A stretch of DNA of 56,395 bases, taken from Opitutaceae bacterium (GTDB lineage Bacteria; Verrucomicrobiota; Verrucomicrobiia; Opitutales; Opitutaceae). The stretch is from contig JANQSC010000030.1 in NCBI GenBank assembly GCA_028284235.1, positions 1 through 56,395 on the forward strand, in the 5' to 3' direction. Every line of letters begins with the position of its first letter. Position 1 is the first letter of the stretch. The notes under the pieces are model-generated. The model did no database searches and was not told the origin of the DNA. It saw only the letters and a list, made by a program, of their open reading frames with translations. The translations under genes were made by a program, and so were the position numbers. Below, one piece after another: positions 8,804 through 16,703 of this stretch.

Positions 8804-8935
8804 ATCATCGCGAATGTGGAATTTTGGACATCGCTTCGCTAGATCTGCTCACTTCGATCGCCGCCAAGATTCACGCTCCGCGTGACCAGGACCAATTACG
8901 CCCAGGCGAGTAAAGTTAAAACCTGCCTCGACCGT

Positions 8936-9028
8936 CGAAGACCCCGACAAAGTCGGTGGCTAGGGAGAGATCTTGGCCCCGCAACGCGGGGATCCAGCGA
9001 TCCCGTGCAACGGGTGAGCGATGTCCAA
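8936..9028. repeat. cluster of three short hairpins
   Basis: Three perfect small stem-loops follow one another: CCGAC-AAA-GTCGG (8944-8956), CCCCGC-AAC-GCGGGG (about 8977-8991) and CCCGT-GCA-ACGGG (about 9002-9014). The first, with its flanks ACCCCGACAAAGTCGGTGGC, is repeated exactly at 10588-10607. Confidence 0.7.
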
Positions 9029-9030
9029 AC

Positions 9031-10389
9031 TTACAATCCCTTCACCGCTGCCCGGTTAGCCGCGTGAACCTCAGCATCGTCCAGCGCCGCTCCCGGGTCG
9101 CCTTGTTCCTCCATCCAGCGCTCCATTTCCGCCCGAAGGCGCGCTTTCACATAGGCGTATTCCGGATTGCCCGCCAGATTGTTCAGCTCATACACGTCTC
9201 GATCCGGCTGATACAATTCCTCCGCCGGGCGATTGTGAAACTTCTTCAGCAACGCGATCGCCCGGGCGTCTCCCCTCGCTTCCCCCGCTTTCAAGTCGGG
9301 CCACCATTTCAGACGCGAATCGTCCACCATGACATGCTTCTCGTGATACGACGCGTCCGGCGTGAGATTTTGAATGTAATGAAACTCCGCGTTTCGCACC
9401 GACCGGATCGGATACGGGTTCCCCTCCGGCACATTGTTGTGCACATGGTAGACGAATTCCCGCAGCGGCTGCTCCTCGCCGAGCAAGTGACGATAAAAAC
9501 TGCGCCCGTCGAATCGTCCCGGCACATGCGTCGCTCCCGCCGCTTCCAAAAATGTCGGCAACACGTCCGCCATCTGTATCAAGGCGTTGGACACGCTTCC
9601 CGCTTCAATCTTTCCCGGCCAGCGAGCGATAAACCCCGTGTGCACGCCGAGGTCCCAATTAGTCCATTTTGCGAATCCGAGGGCCCAGCCTTGTTCCGAC
9701 GAGAGCATCACCAGCGTGTCGTCGCTCTGTCCCGCATCGTCCAGCATCGCTAGAATCTCGCCCGTCTCCCGATCGAAGTCCTCCACTTCCGCCAAATAAC
9801 GCGTCATCACTTCCCGAATGGCCGGCGTGTCGTACTGAATTGGATTCAGCTGGACCGCATTCGCGTCGAAATTCGACGCGTCGCCCGTCGTCCACGCCGC
9901 GTGAGCGTTGTTCGAGCACAGGAAAAGACAGTACGGCTGATCCGCGTCTCGCGTCATGAACTCCCGCACCGATTTGCCGGTGGGAAACCCCTTCAATACT
10001 TCAAACGGAAACGTCGACTCAGGCGACGCATGCTTTTTCCCCGACAATCCGACCCGATAGCCCTGTTCCTGCAAGTAGTGAACGACGCTCTTCGTTCCCG
10101 GCTTGGCCGAGGAGTGATTCCAGGCCACGCCATTGCGAACTGGATACAGTCCCGTGTAGAGTTCCGCTCGAAACGGAGCGCACATGGCCGACGCCGAGTA
10201 CGCGTGCGTGAACCGCATCCCGTCCTTCGCCAACTGGTCGATGTGCGGCGTCTTCGCGTCCACCCCGCCATAACAGCCCAGCAAATTGTAGGTCAAATCA
10301 TCCGCCAGAATGAAAACGAAGTTCGGCTTCCGCTCCGCGTTCAGCAAAACCGACGCACAAAGGGCAAAGAAAACAGGGGCAATTCTCAT
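9031..10389 (-). CDS. secreted sulfatase (alkaline phosphatase superfamily)
   Basis: Starts with a signal peptide (MRIAPVFFALCASVLLNA) and then PNFVFILADDLTYN, the metal-binding Asp pair of type I sulfatases. The formylglycine site is MCAPFRAELYTG, which fits CxPxR with Cys to be converted, but has Phe where Ser, Ala or Thr is usual. GLSGKKH provides the downstream Lys/His pair. It probably cleaves sulfate from algal or host polysaccharide or small sulfate esters; the substrate cannot be read from sequence. The ATG at 10389 starts the leader; the frame extends 8 codons further upstream. The REPIN at 10437-10500 lies ahead of it. Confidence 0.9.
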   Translation of the reverse strand: MRIAPVFFALCASVLLNAERKPNFVFILADDLTYNLLGCYGGVDAKTPHIDQLAKDGMRFTHAYSASAMCAPFRAELYTGLYPVRNGVAWNHSSAKPGTKSVVHYLQEQGYRVGLSGKKHASPESTFPFEVLKGFPTGKSVREFMTRDADQPYCLFLCSNNAHAAWTTGDASNFDANAVQLNPIQYDTPAIREVMTRYLAEVEDFDRETGEILAMLDDAGQSDDTLVMLSSEQGWALGFAKWTNWDLGVHTGFIARWPGKIEAGSVSNALIQMADVLPTFLEAAGATHVPGRFDGRSFYRHLLGEEQPLREFVYHVHNNVPEGNPYPIRSVRNAEFHYIQNLTPDASYHEKHVMVDDSRLKWWPDLKAGEARGDARAIALLKKFHNRPAEELYQPDRDVYELNNLAGNPEYAYVKARLRAEMERWMEEQGDPGAALDDAEVHAANRAAVKGL

Positions 10390-10436
10390 AAGGCGGGAAC
10401 GGTATTCGGGCAACCCATCCGCCTCAAGCTAAACCC

Positions 10437-10500
10437 GCCGGGACGTCGGGTTCCACCTACTTCAAGTTTAGCCAATGGTGGAACGCGACGTCGCGGCGCG
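10437..10500. repeat. REPIN-like element, family B copy 1
   Basis: CGCCGGGACGTCG-GGTTCCACC faces GGTGGAACGCGACGTCGCGGCGCG across an A+T-rich spacer of about 20 bp. Further copies are at 13377-13443 and 29745-29805. Confidence 0.8.
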
Positions 10501-10587
10501 TTTAGTCGGGCGTCAAAACCGCTCGCAATACGATAAGCCGAAACCCAAATCGATCTCCCCACTGCGTCCCGGCGTATCCCGTCATAG

Positions 10588-10607
10588 ACCCCGACAAAGT
10601 CGGTGGC
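10588..10607. repeat. short hairpin repeat, second copy
   Basis: An exact 20-bp duplicate of the first hairpin at 8941-8960, again followed by GGGAGA-type purine sequence. Confidence 0.65.
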
Positions 10608-10671
10608 AAAGCGGGAGAAGACGGATCCCCCAATCTCTCAGCCCCTCCTTCAATCCTTCACCATTCACCAT

Positions 10672-12624
10672 TCACTCCTCACTCTTCAAAACAAACCGAT
10701 CCCGCTCTCTCCCCTCGGTGTCGACCGCGACCAGTTCGAGCTGATCCCCTTCAACGTGCACGAGCACATAGTGGTACCCTGAATACACGCGATTTGAAAA
10801 CCAGTTCCGCGTCGGGCTCGCTTCCTCGCGATTGCCCCCGGCGCCACCGGTTTGCACGTAGACGACTCCATTGCGGTCGACGCGTCCGTTTTTGATCGGC
10901 CACGTACGCTCGTAGCTGTGCAGGTGGCCAAAGAACACCATATCCACGCCGTAGCGTTCGTAGAGCTCAAGAAAGTCATCCCGCACGCGCGTGTCTCCGG
11001 TGTCGGAGCGCTCCTTGTAGGTGTCGCCGTAGTCGTTTTCGTCGGAACTGTAGACCGGGTGATGATGGCCAGCGAATTTCCACTTCGCGGTCGAGCTCTG
11101 CAAGGCCTCCTCGAGCCACGCCTTCTGCTTCTCCCGGAACCCGGGTCGATTCTTGTCGTGATGCCCCATGTTGGAATCGAGCATGAAGAACTCGATGTCA
11201 CCCACCCGGTAGCTGTAATAGTATTCGCCGCTAGGAAGGTTGTGATAGTGCTGGTACCAAACCAAGTCGTCTTCGCCATTCCCGGGCGCCGCGATAAAGG
11301 GAATCCGACTCGCCAGCTGCGTCACCCCGAGAAAATACTCGTGCGTCCATTCGAAGCGGTGGTTCGCTCGCCCGCCATCGGTCAAGTCGCCCACGACGAC
11401 GTTGAAGTGAGGACGTTCGCCCCAGATCTGCTTGGCGACTTGATCGTTCACATGCGGCCGCGTCTCCGTATCCCCAATCACCGTAAAGGTGATCGGCGCC
11501 CCCGCTCCCGGCAGGGTGCGAAAGGTCAACGGACCCGAATCGATCTCCTTGCCCTCTGCCGTAGAGGTGACGCGATAAAAGTAAGGCGTGTCGGGCTTCA
11601 GCCCGTCCAAGGTCACCGTTTGCAATCGCTCCGGCGCGTCGATCCGCATCTGGCGATCGTAGGGCAGCTGCTCGCCCCACTCGATCACCGCTGTGCTGGG
11701 TCGGTCCGTTTCCCACAAAATGTTGATCGACGACTCCGTCCCAGCGTTGAGATAAGGGCCCGCGGTGTAGTGGAATAGGTCACTGAAAATTTGTCCTTGT
11801 TCGATCAATACAGAGTGATGGGCAAATCGATCTTCAATTGCATCCGCGCTCAGTGCCTCTTCATAAACAGCCGCATAGTGCAGCAAATTCCCGATATCCA
11901 TGTACGCCTCTTCTTCTAAGTACGCCGCAATGCCGAAACGCCCGCTCGCGCGATCAAATTGCTCGCCGGCTGGCGCTTCCAACTCCCCGGCGAACGTCCC
12001 GTTGTGGTACAAGGAAAACGCTCCCGAGTGGTAGGTTCCGACGATGTGATGCCACCGCCTCTTGAAGGCTCGGTAAGCTCCTTCCTCGGTTTCACGTCTC
12101 CCCTCAACGACCGGGAATTCCAGCAGTCCACTCGTTTCCCCGGGAACCCCGAAAAACATAGATCGATTATAGAAACCCAGCGCGAGTCGCGGTCCCTCCG
12201 ACTTCGAATCGTCCACGATAGACGCCATCACCCCGACTGGGCGATTCACGTGGTCCAAAACCCAGAACTCGATCGAGAAGTCGTCCGCAGGAAGCTGATC
12301 CCCTTCGAGCAGTCGGTCAAACGACTCGGTCGGCAACTGCCCGCCCAGGTAAAACGCCGGCTCCGCCTGGCCAAAACGCGGCGTCTTCGGCTGCATCGGC
12401 TCCGGGCGCGGACCCGGATAATTCTTCGCCGTGCCCGACAAGGTATAGTCCGGCCAAAAAACCCACTCGTCGATCAACGAGTCCGTCGCGTCATCGCCAT
12501 GCAACCCCTCATGGGCCCACGCCTCCGTCGCAAAAAAAGCAACCGCGCAGAGAGTTCCTAGCGCACTGCGAAACTGTAGGGCTGGCGCTTGCGCCACGCC
12601 GCGAATACAATCGGGATACATCAT
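10672..12624 (-). CDS. secreted LamG / purple-acid-phosphatase-type metallophosphoesterase
   Basis: The 650-residue protein carries, in order, a signal peptide (to about residue 37), a LamG/concanavalin-like domain (about 90-240; DFSIEFWVLDH, WHHIVGTYHSGAFSLYHNG), a fibronectin-like purple acid phosphatase N-domain (about 275-370) and a metallophosphoesterase domain. The dimetal motifs are VIGDTETRP, VVVGDLTDGG, APGNGED, FAGHHHP and FFGHLHSYERT. It is expected to hydrolyse phosphate esters outside the cytoplasm, with LamG possibly binding glycans. Oddly, residues 7-16 (IRGVAQAPAL) are encoded by a REP-like repeat, and the last codons (KSEE stop) lie in another simple repeat. The sulfatase follows on the same strand. 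Confidence 0.9.
   Translation of the reverse strand: MMYPDCIRGVAQAPALQFRSALGTLCAVAFFATEAWAHEGLHGDDATDSLIDEWVFWPDYTLSGTAKNYPGPRPEPMQPKTPRFGQAEPAFYLGGQLPTESFDRLLEGDQLPADDFSIEFWVLDHVNRPVGVMASIVDDSKSEGPRLALGFYNRSMFFGVPGETSGLLEFPVVEGRRETEEGAYRAFKRRWHHIVGTYHSGAFSLYHNGTFAGELEAPAGEQFDRASGRFGIAAYLEEEAYMDIGNLLHYAAVYEEALSADAIEDRFAHHSVLIEQGQIFSDLFHYTAGPYLNAGTESSINILWETDRPSTAVIEWGEQLPYDRQMRIDAPERLQTVTLDGLKPDTPYFYRVTSTAEGKEIDSGPLTFRTLPGAGAPITFTVIGDTETRPHVNDQVAKQIWGERPHFNVVVGDLTDGGRANHRFEWTHEYFLGVTQLASRIPFIAAPGNGEDDLVWYQHYHNLPSGEYYYSYRVGDIEFFMLDSNMGHHDKNRPGFREKQKAWLEEALQSSTAKWKFAGHHHPVYSSDENDYGDTYKERSDTGDTRVRDDFLELYERYGVDMVFFGHLHSYERTWPIKNGRVDRNGVVYVQTGGAGGNREEASPTRNWFSNRVYSGYHYVLVHVEGDQLELVAVDTEGRERDRFVLKSEE
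12576..12607. repeat. REP-like element, family C, inside a coding start
   Basis: GTAGGGCTGGCGCTTGCGCC then ACGCCGCG, the same half as at 6821-6847 in reverse orientation. It falls inside the signal-peptide codons of the phosphoesterase gene. Confidence 0.8.
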
Positions 12625-12838
12625 CTAATCCGAGCATTACCCCTTACCTACAATTCGGCTCAAGAGCATAAACCTAGCAAAACGCCCAATCCGCAGCCCA
12701 TTTTAAACAGTCGGGGGCGAGAGGCGATACGCGCCAAACGCTCTATACGCCAGAAAAGTCCGAATTCCAAGCGAGCACATTCCCCCAATCACCCAATCTC
12801 TCATTCCCTCCATCCACAATAAACTCACTCTTCAACAT

Positions 12839-13237
12839 TCACACCTCACTCTTGCGACGCTCGGGGAGCGAAGCACCCTTCTCCCGAATCCGGATGACCT
12901 GATACAACTCCAATCGATAAGCCCGGCCACCCAGCTCTGGATTCAAACGCAACAATTCGTCCAGAGTCGTATCAAACCGCATCGCTACCGAACGCAAGAA
13001 GTCGCCCGGACGCACCACATAGACGCCACATTTCTTCGCAAGCTCGAGAGTGAGCGTTTGCCGTAGTAGCCCAAACGTGGGAGACTCGCGATCATCCTCC
13101 GCAAGCAAGTCTTGCAGCTTCGCAATCATATTCGCGCATTCATACTCCTCCGACTCAACCACAACCGCCCCACTCGCGAACCCAGTCATTGCGACAAACA
13201 ACAACACCAAAATCGAAAATCGTATCCACATATTCAT
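12839..13237 (-). CDS. exported LysM-domain protein
   Basis: A 132-residue protein with a clear signal peptide (about residues 1-24, ending ASGA) and a LysM module at about 72-119, from YVVRPGDFLRSVAMRF to YQVIRI. LysM binds N-acetylglucosamine in peptidoglycan or related glycans, so a cell-wall or periplasmic role is likely. The region before LysM has two Cys (C34, C70) that could pair. The C-terminal KSEV and stop fall in the simple repeat AAGAGTGAGG that also ends the phosphoesterase gene at 10672. The spacer 12625-12838 upstream of 10672 is gene-free and pyrimidine-rich. Confidence 0.8.
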   Translation of the reverse strand: MNMWIRFSILVLLFVAMTGFASGAVVVESEEYECANMIAKLQDLLAEDDRESPTFGLLRQTLTLELAKKCGVYVVRPGDFLRSVAMRFDTTLDELLRLNPELGGRAYRLELYQVIRIREKGASLPERRKSEV

Positions 13238-13253
13238 TTTTCAAAGTCCCTAA

Positions 13254-13280
13254 CGTAGGGGCGTTGCTTGCGACGCCCGC
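13254..13280. repeat. short REP-like element, family C variant
   Basis: CGTAGGGGCGTTGCTTGCGACGCC contains the inverted pair GGCGT-TGCTTGCG-ACGCC and resembles the family C left arm. It lies directly upstream of the LysM gene. Confidence 0.45.
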
Positions 13281-13376
13281 GATGTTTGGGTTTCACGAGC
13301 GCTTCACACATTCGCGCCATGAGGCAAAACGCGCAACCCCTAATCGCCGAAGACTGAGCGTGCGCACTGCTGTAAA

Positions 13377-13443
13377 CGCGCCGGGACGTCGCATTCCACC
13401 CTTAACTAAACTAGAAGATGGTGGAACGCGACGTCCCGGCGCG
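13377..13443. repeat. REPIN-like element, family B copy 2
   Basis: CGCGCCGGGACGTCGCATTCCACC faces GGTGGAACGCGACGTCCCGGCGCG with an 18-bp A+T-rich loop. It is the most symmetrical of the three copies. Confidence 0.85.
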
Positions 13444-13497
13444 TTTTCTCAAGTAGAAGCGAACAAGCGAAGGAATGGACACACTGGAAACTCTATT

Positions 13498-13851
13498 CTA
13501 GTCAAAAACCCAGCTAAGCAACCCTTCCTCCCTCGGATTCATCAGATGCAGATAAAACGTATCCACAATCCAAAGCGCGGTGCCGACAACGAACACCCAA
13601 AAGTGCCATTTCCGCTGAACACCACGCGCTCCTTCGACCAAAACCAAAACGGGATAAACCACCAGCGAAGCCAACGAGGCGAGTAACAACAAATAAACAG
13701 CCGGACTGAGCACTATGGAGAAAAGAGTCTTCGGATCCGGGTTATTGTAGCTGGGCCAATGCCCCACAACCAGGTAAGCCACCACCGCGCAACACAAGAC
13801 AAAGCAATAAGTCGCAAATTGAAGAGAGCCGAAGACCGCGGTCGTTTTCAT
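13498..13851 (-). CDS. small integral membrane protein
   Basis: A product of about 117 residues from the ATG at 13851 (MKTTAVFG; the frame opens at 13878), with three predicted membrane helices around residues 5-27, 42-66 and 84-103. No family is recognised; the overall layout is like DUF2834-type small membrane proteins. It is the first of a long run of small minus-strand genes. A REPIN with a nested repeat separates it from the gene at 14050. Confidence 0.6.
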   Translation of the reverse strand: MKTTAVFGSLQFATYCFVLCCAVVAYLVVGHWPSYNNPDPKTLFSIVLSPAVYLLLLASLASLVVYPVLVLVEGARGVQRKWHFWVFVVGTALWIVDTFYLHLMNPREEGLLSWVFD

Positions 13852-13893
13852 TATCATAGAGAAATCCAATAATTCCAAAATTTGAAGCTCAAA

Positions 13894-14016
13894 GGTAGGG
13901 ACGGACCGCCGGGCCGTCCGCTTCGGTAGCGTATTCTCAAAAACAAATCGCGGCTCGCCCGGTCCTTCGGCAGGCTCAGGATGGTGAGCATCGTCGAACC
14001 ACGGTCGAGCCCTACC
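13894..14016. repeat. REPIN-like element, family A copy 1, with nested repeat
   Basis: GGTAGGGACGGACCGCCGGGC starts the left arm and CGGTCGAGCCCTACC ends the right. The usual right arm is split by another palindrome-type repeat (TCCTTCGGCAGGCTCAGGAT...ATCGTCGAACCA, 13961-14000), which lengthens this copy to 123 bp against 77-82 bp in the others. Confidence 0.8.
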
Positions 14017-14049
14017 ATCAACAAGACCGTAAACAGTGCCCTCGATTCC

Positions 14050-14220
14050 TCACAGCTCCCAACCATCATACTTTTTGTATTCAGGATTACACTCTTTGTT
14101 TTCTTTCGCTCTTCGTCTTTCTCGCTTTGCTTTCCACCGCTTGATCAGCCTGCGGATTCCATTTGAGTTCTTCGAAGCGAACTTGGATCTGTCGAACTGC
14201 TCTGATCTACCTGTAGCCAT
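14050..14220 (-). CDS. small basic protein ending in YxxYDGWEL
   Basis: A 56-residue, strongly basic product: a helix RRLIKRWKAKRERRRAK followed by CNPEYKKYDGWEL. Small arginine/lysine-rich ORFs ending in a Tyr-Gly-Trp-Glu motif occur widely in bacterial genomes as conserved hypotheticals, so I regard this as a real short gene. A decayed, frameshifted copy of its 3' end is seen at 22252-22290, also beside a family A REPIN. The ATG at 14220 has a weak purine-rich site upstream. Confidence 0.5.
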   Translation of the reverse strand: MATGRSEQFDRSKFASKNSNGIRRLIKRWKAKRERRRAKENKECNPEYKKYDGWEL

Positions 14221-14282
14221 TTGCGACAATACTTCACCCCACTGAACACAAAGCCTCCGGAATCGCGAGCGCCGATTAGTCC

Positions 14283-14897
14283 TCACCCTCCCCTCTCCGC
14301 GTGTTCCAGGCACTCGATCAGGAATTTTCTTTGCGCCTCGGTTATACTCTCCAAGCGAATGCTCTTTTCCGCGAACGCCAAGACCGCCGCATGCTGGCTG
14401 CAGTTTGATTTGAACGACCAAGTCGCCGCTCCGATGATCAAGGTCTTGTTTAAATCGTCCTCGGGCACCGCCAAGCCCGCGTAACCCAGGATGAGCTCCA
14501 AATACCTCTCGCTCCCGGTAGCGAAAAAGCTGGCCCACCAAATATCGAGCTTCGTCGGGTCAACCCGGGCGTCATCCGCAACGTAACGCGCAAAGTCCGA
14601 TTTCCCTTTCAGGATCTCCTTCGCACGAGCGCCAAGCCCTCCTCTTCGAATGGGCCAATCATGCATCTCCGAGATTCGCGCGAGCATCACTGCGATCAAG
14701 GTCTCAGCCCCCGACCCATTCGTCCTCAATTCGGAACGAAGGCGATGGGCGTCTTTCTGAAACGCCTCGAAGGCCTCCTTGGAAGGAGATTGATAGAAAT
14801 AAGACATTCGAGCGCCAAACTCATCGAGTTCGCTCCCGAACGCTGCACTCGCCCAAAGGGTGCCAAACAGAGTGAATACAAAAACTAGATTTTTCAT
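14283..14897 (-). CDS. exported helical protein, unknown
   Basis: A product of about 204 residues from the ATG at 14897 (signal peptide KNLVFVFTLFGTLWASAAFG). The mature protein is predicted to be all-helical, with two Cys (in SNCSQHAAVLA and LIECLEH). Features such as GSERYLELILGYAG and the terminal IRLESITEAQRKFL suggest a Sel1/TPR-free helical bundle of the kind seen in small cassette-borne periplasmic proteins. No function can be assigned. Upstream is a possible attC-like junction (14905-14966). Confidence 0.6.
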   Translation of the reverse strand: MKNLVFVFTLFGTLWASAAFGSELDEFGARMSYFYQSPSKEAFEAFQKDAHRLRSELRTNGSGAETLIAVMLARISEMHDWPIRRGGLGARAKEILKGKSDFARYVADDARVDPTKLDIWWASFFATGSERYLELILGYAGLAVPEDDLNKTLIIGAATWSFKSNCSQHAAVLAFAEKSIRLESITEAQRKFLIECLEHAERGG

Positions 14898-14904
14898 GTT
14901 ACCG

Positions 14905-14966
14905 ACGAACGTTAAAGTCATTCAAAAAGACCAGTCACAGAACGAATTGAGCGAACTGCGTTTTTA
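14905..14966 (-). repeat. attC-like junction (weak)
   Basis: Between two minus-strand genes, AACGTT (14909-14914) and GCGTT (14958-14962) are the ends of partly complementary arms. On the minus strand an AACGCAGTTCGCTCAA arm opposes TTGAATGACTTTAACGTT. The pairing is imperfect and the spacer A+T-rich. Confidence 0.3.
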
Positions 14967-15389
14967 GAGTCTGCGTACATTGCGAATCTGGCTGAATAGT
15001 GGCAAAGAGCAAACAACGGCGGGAAATAGGGAAAAGAGAACGCTATAAGCAATTCCCATCATATGGAAACCCATATTGGGACCCGAAGAAGATGTTTCCG
15101 TTATCCCAAGAGCCCCCAAGCATGCAAGAACGGGATAAGTGATTAGAAAAACCAGTTTAATTGGACTGACTACTTTTTTAACAAATAGGTGCCTAAAAAT
15201 TATTAGCGAAAGAGCGAATAGATACAACAAATTGGGAAACGAGTACAAAAATGCGCCAAGAAAAACAGCGCGATTAGGACGCAGTTCCTCAAAGAATCCA
15301 ACCTCGACGCTCACCGTGACAAAAACAAAAAAAGTAACGACGGGCGCCTGTAAAAGAAACGCAGCGAAGATTTTTTCTGATCTGTTCAT
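14964..15389 (-). CDS. four-helix integral membrane protein
   Basis: A 141-residue protein with four predicted membrane helices (about residues 8-28, 42-64, 76-96, 110-130) and short polar loops. No family motif is recognised. A+T content is visibly above that of the flanking core genes. The stop abuts a weak attC-like region and the start is followed upstream by the attC-like site at 15397-15457, so the gene sits as a single-ORF unit. Confidence 0.6.
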   Translation of the reverse strand: MNRSEKIFAAFLLQAPVVTFFVFVTVSVEVGFFEELRPNRAVFLGAFLYSFPNLLYLFALSLIIFRHLFVKKVVSPIKLVFLITYPVLACLGALGITETSSSGPNMGFHMMGIAYSVLFSLFPAVVCSLPLFSQIRNVRRL

Positions 15390-15396
15390 TGAATGG

Positions 15397-15457
15397 CTCT
15401 AACGCTTAATTCAGGCGACACGCGCCTGCCCTCGTTCCCCGCCGCACTTTGTTGGGC
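15397..15457 (-). repeat. candidate integron attC site
   Basis: The 61-bp spacer, read on the minus strand, begins GCCCAAC right after the TAA stop of the acetyltransferase gene (a perfect RYYYAAC core) and ends GAATTAAGCGTTAGAG, almost the textbook right end of class 1 cassettes (GTTRRRY core, last base off). Inside is a perfect hairpin, CAGGCG-ACACG-CGCCTG. It fits an attC placed between two same-strand single-gene units. Confidence 0.55.
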
Positions 15458-15892
15458 TTACTCCACCGTACGCGATGTCCATTTCTTGCAGCACTTCCAA
15501 AATAGGCAATCTGCGGTTTCAAGACCGACTTTTCGGTAGAAATCGTAGGCTTCATCGTTGGAAATCGTCACGACGGTAATGTCGTCCTCTCCGCCCGCTT
15601 CATCCTGGATTCGTTTCATCAGCTCGGTACCGATTCCCTTCTTGACATAATCCCTGTCGACACCGAGATCCGTTAGAAACAGGAAATACGAGAAATCCGT
15701 GAGAGCAAATGCAATCCCCACGAGCATGCCCGCTTCATTTCTCGCTGTGATGCCGATTGATCGATTGTTCAGGGATTTTGTTACCCTCTCCTTGAATCGC
15801 TCTTTTGGATACTGGCTTCCGAGATCGGTTCGTGTAAGGAATTCGCGATACTCTTCGTATGAGATCTCTTCGTCTTTTTGGTACGTGATCAT
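15458..15892 (-). CDS. GNAT family N-acetyltransferase
   Basis: A 144-residue protein with the GNAT acetyl-CoA site: strand FLFLTDLGVDRDYV, then KKGIGTELMKRI (R/Q-x-x-G-x-G/A type), and the last strand-helix DEAYDFYRKVGLE. The ligand is unknown; small GNATs of this kind acetylate aminoglycosides, amino acids or peptides. GNAT enzymes are among the commonest integron cassette products. Its stop is followed directly by the candidate attC at 15397-15457. The ATG at 15892 overlaps the stop of the next upstream gene (ATGA), so the two are translationally coupled. Confidence 0.85.
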   Translation of the reverse strand: MITYQKDEEISYEEYREFLTRTDLGSQYPKERFKERVTKSLNNRSIGITARNEAGMLVGIAFALTDFSYFLFLTDLGVDRDYVKKGIGTELMKRIQDEAGGEDDITVVTISNDEAYDFYRKVGLETADCLFWKCCKKWTSRTVE

Positions 15893-16206
15893 CGTTTGAT
15901 CTCACCTTTCAGAATTTCGCGAAGAACACCAACGATTATCGCAAAGACAAACGCCGAGACAATCGCTCCTATAATTAGCCCCAGCAGCCGCCAACGAGCA
16001 TCGTCTAATTCCCAATACAACACCAACATTGATCCAGGTGTCCAAATCCATGCTACAATTTCAATTAGCGATAGTTCCGAACTAACCGATCTCGTAAACG
16101 CGCCCAAACCTACGATATACCAGACGATCCCAAGAATAACGCAGCCGACTATATTCACCAAAAACGCAGCCCAAATAAACGCTAAGGATACTCTTATAGT
16201 TCTCAT
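15889..16206 (-). CDS. small membrane protein, coupled to GNAT gene
   Basis: A 105-residue protein with three predicted membrane helices (about 5-27, 46-65, 73-95) and a basic C-terminus (ILKGEIKR). Its stop overlaps the acetyltransferase start by 4 bp, so both genes would be carried on one unit. The family is not recognised. Confidence 0.6.
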   Translation of the reverse strand: MRTIRVSLAFIWAAFLVNIVGCVILGIVWYIVGLGAFTRSVSSELSLIEIVAWIWTPGSMLVLYWELDDARWRLLGLIIGAIVSAFVFAIIVGVLREILKGEIKR

Positions 16207-16319
16207 CTCGCTAAGGCTTCACATCGGAGGACTCGGAGCCTCCAGAACTGCGCGCGTACAAAAACGGAGGGATCTGAGCGCCTGTAACGAATAGTATCCA
16301 TGGGATCGCCGCGACCCAT
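16207..16319. other. 113-bp spacer with hairpin
   Basis: Contains GGAGG-ACTCGGA-GCCTCC and, next to the following gene start, a CGCTAAGGC string (minus strand GCCTTAGCG) like the right ends of neighbouring attC-like sites. No left arm could be paired, so it is at best a decayed junction. Confidence 0.3.
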
Positions 16320-16691
16320 TCAGTCGACATAGTAATGCCCATCGACTTCGCTTACTTGCCCATTTTTGAATCGCACCTCTCTATACAAATAGTCCCTTGA
16401 ATTGGGGCTCCGAGAATAAATCCATCGACCGTTGCCCGCTCGTTTACTTTGTTCATATTCGTAGTTGAATGGCTTTCCAAGAATCTCAACTACCTCTTCC
16501 GGGCTCTGGCCAATCCGGATCTTCTTAAACCCAGAGTCAGTGTATCCTTCCGCATACTCCGTGACGGGCATGAGAAGGACCGTAAGCAGACGACCATGGA
16601 GTCCATCGATCGAGTGCTGGTGCACGTAGACCCCCGTACTCACGAGGATGACGATAGACCAAAGGACGATTGGCTTTCTAGATCGTTTCAT
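16320..16691 (-). CDS. membrane-anchored BamE/SmpA-like protein
   Basis: A 123-residue protein with an N-terminal anchor (residues 8-22). A region FKKIRIGQSPEEVVEILGKPF (about 54-74) matches the opening helix of the SmpA/OmlA (BamE) fold, in which the pattern is I-x-x-G-x-x-x-x-E-V-x-x-x-L-G-x-P. A terminal beta hairpin, VRFKNGQVSEVDGHYYVD, also fits. It has no lipobox, so it is unlikely to be the housekeeping BamE. It starts 12 bp after the stop of the next upstream gene. Confidence 0.65.
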   Translation of the reverse strand: MKRSRKPIVLWSIVILVSTGVYVHQHSIDGLHGRLLTVLLMPVTEYAEGYTDSGFKKIRIGQSPEEVVEILGKPFNYEYEQSKRAGNGRWIYSRSPNSRDYLYREVRFKNGQVSEVDGHYYVD

Positions 16692-16703
16692 AACGAGGCG
16701 CGA

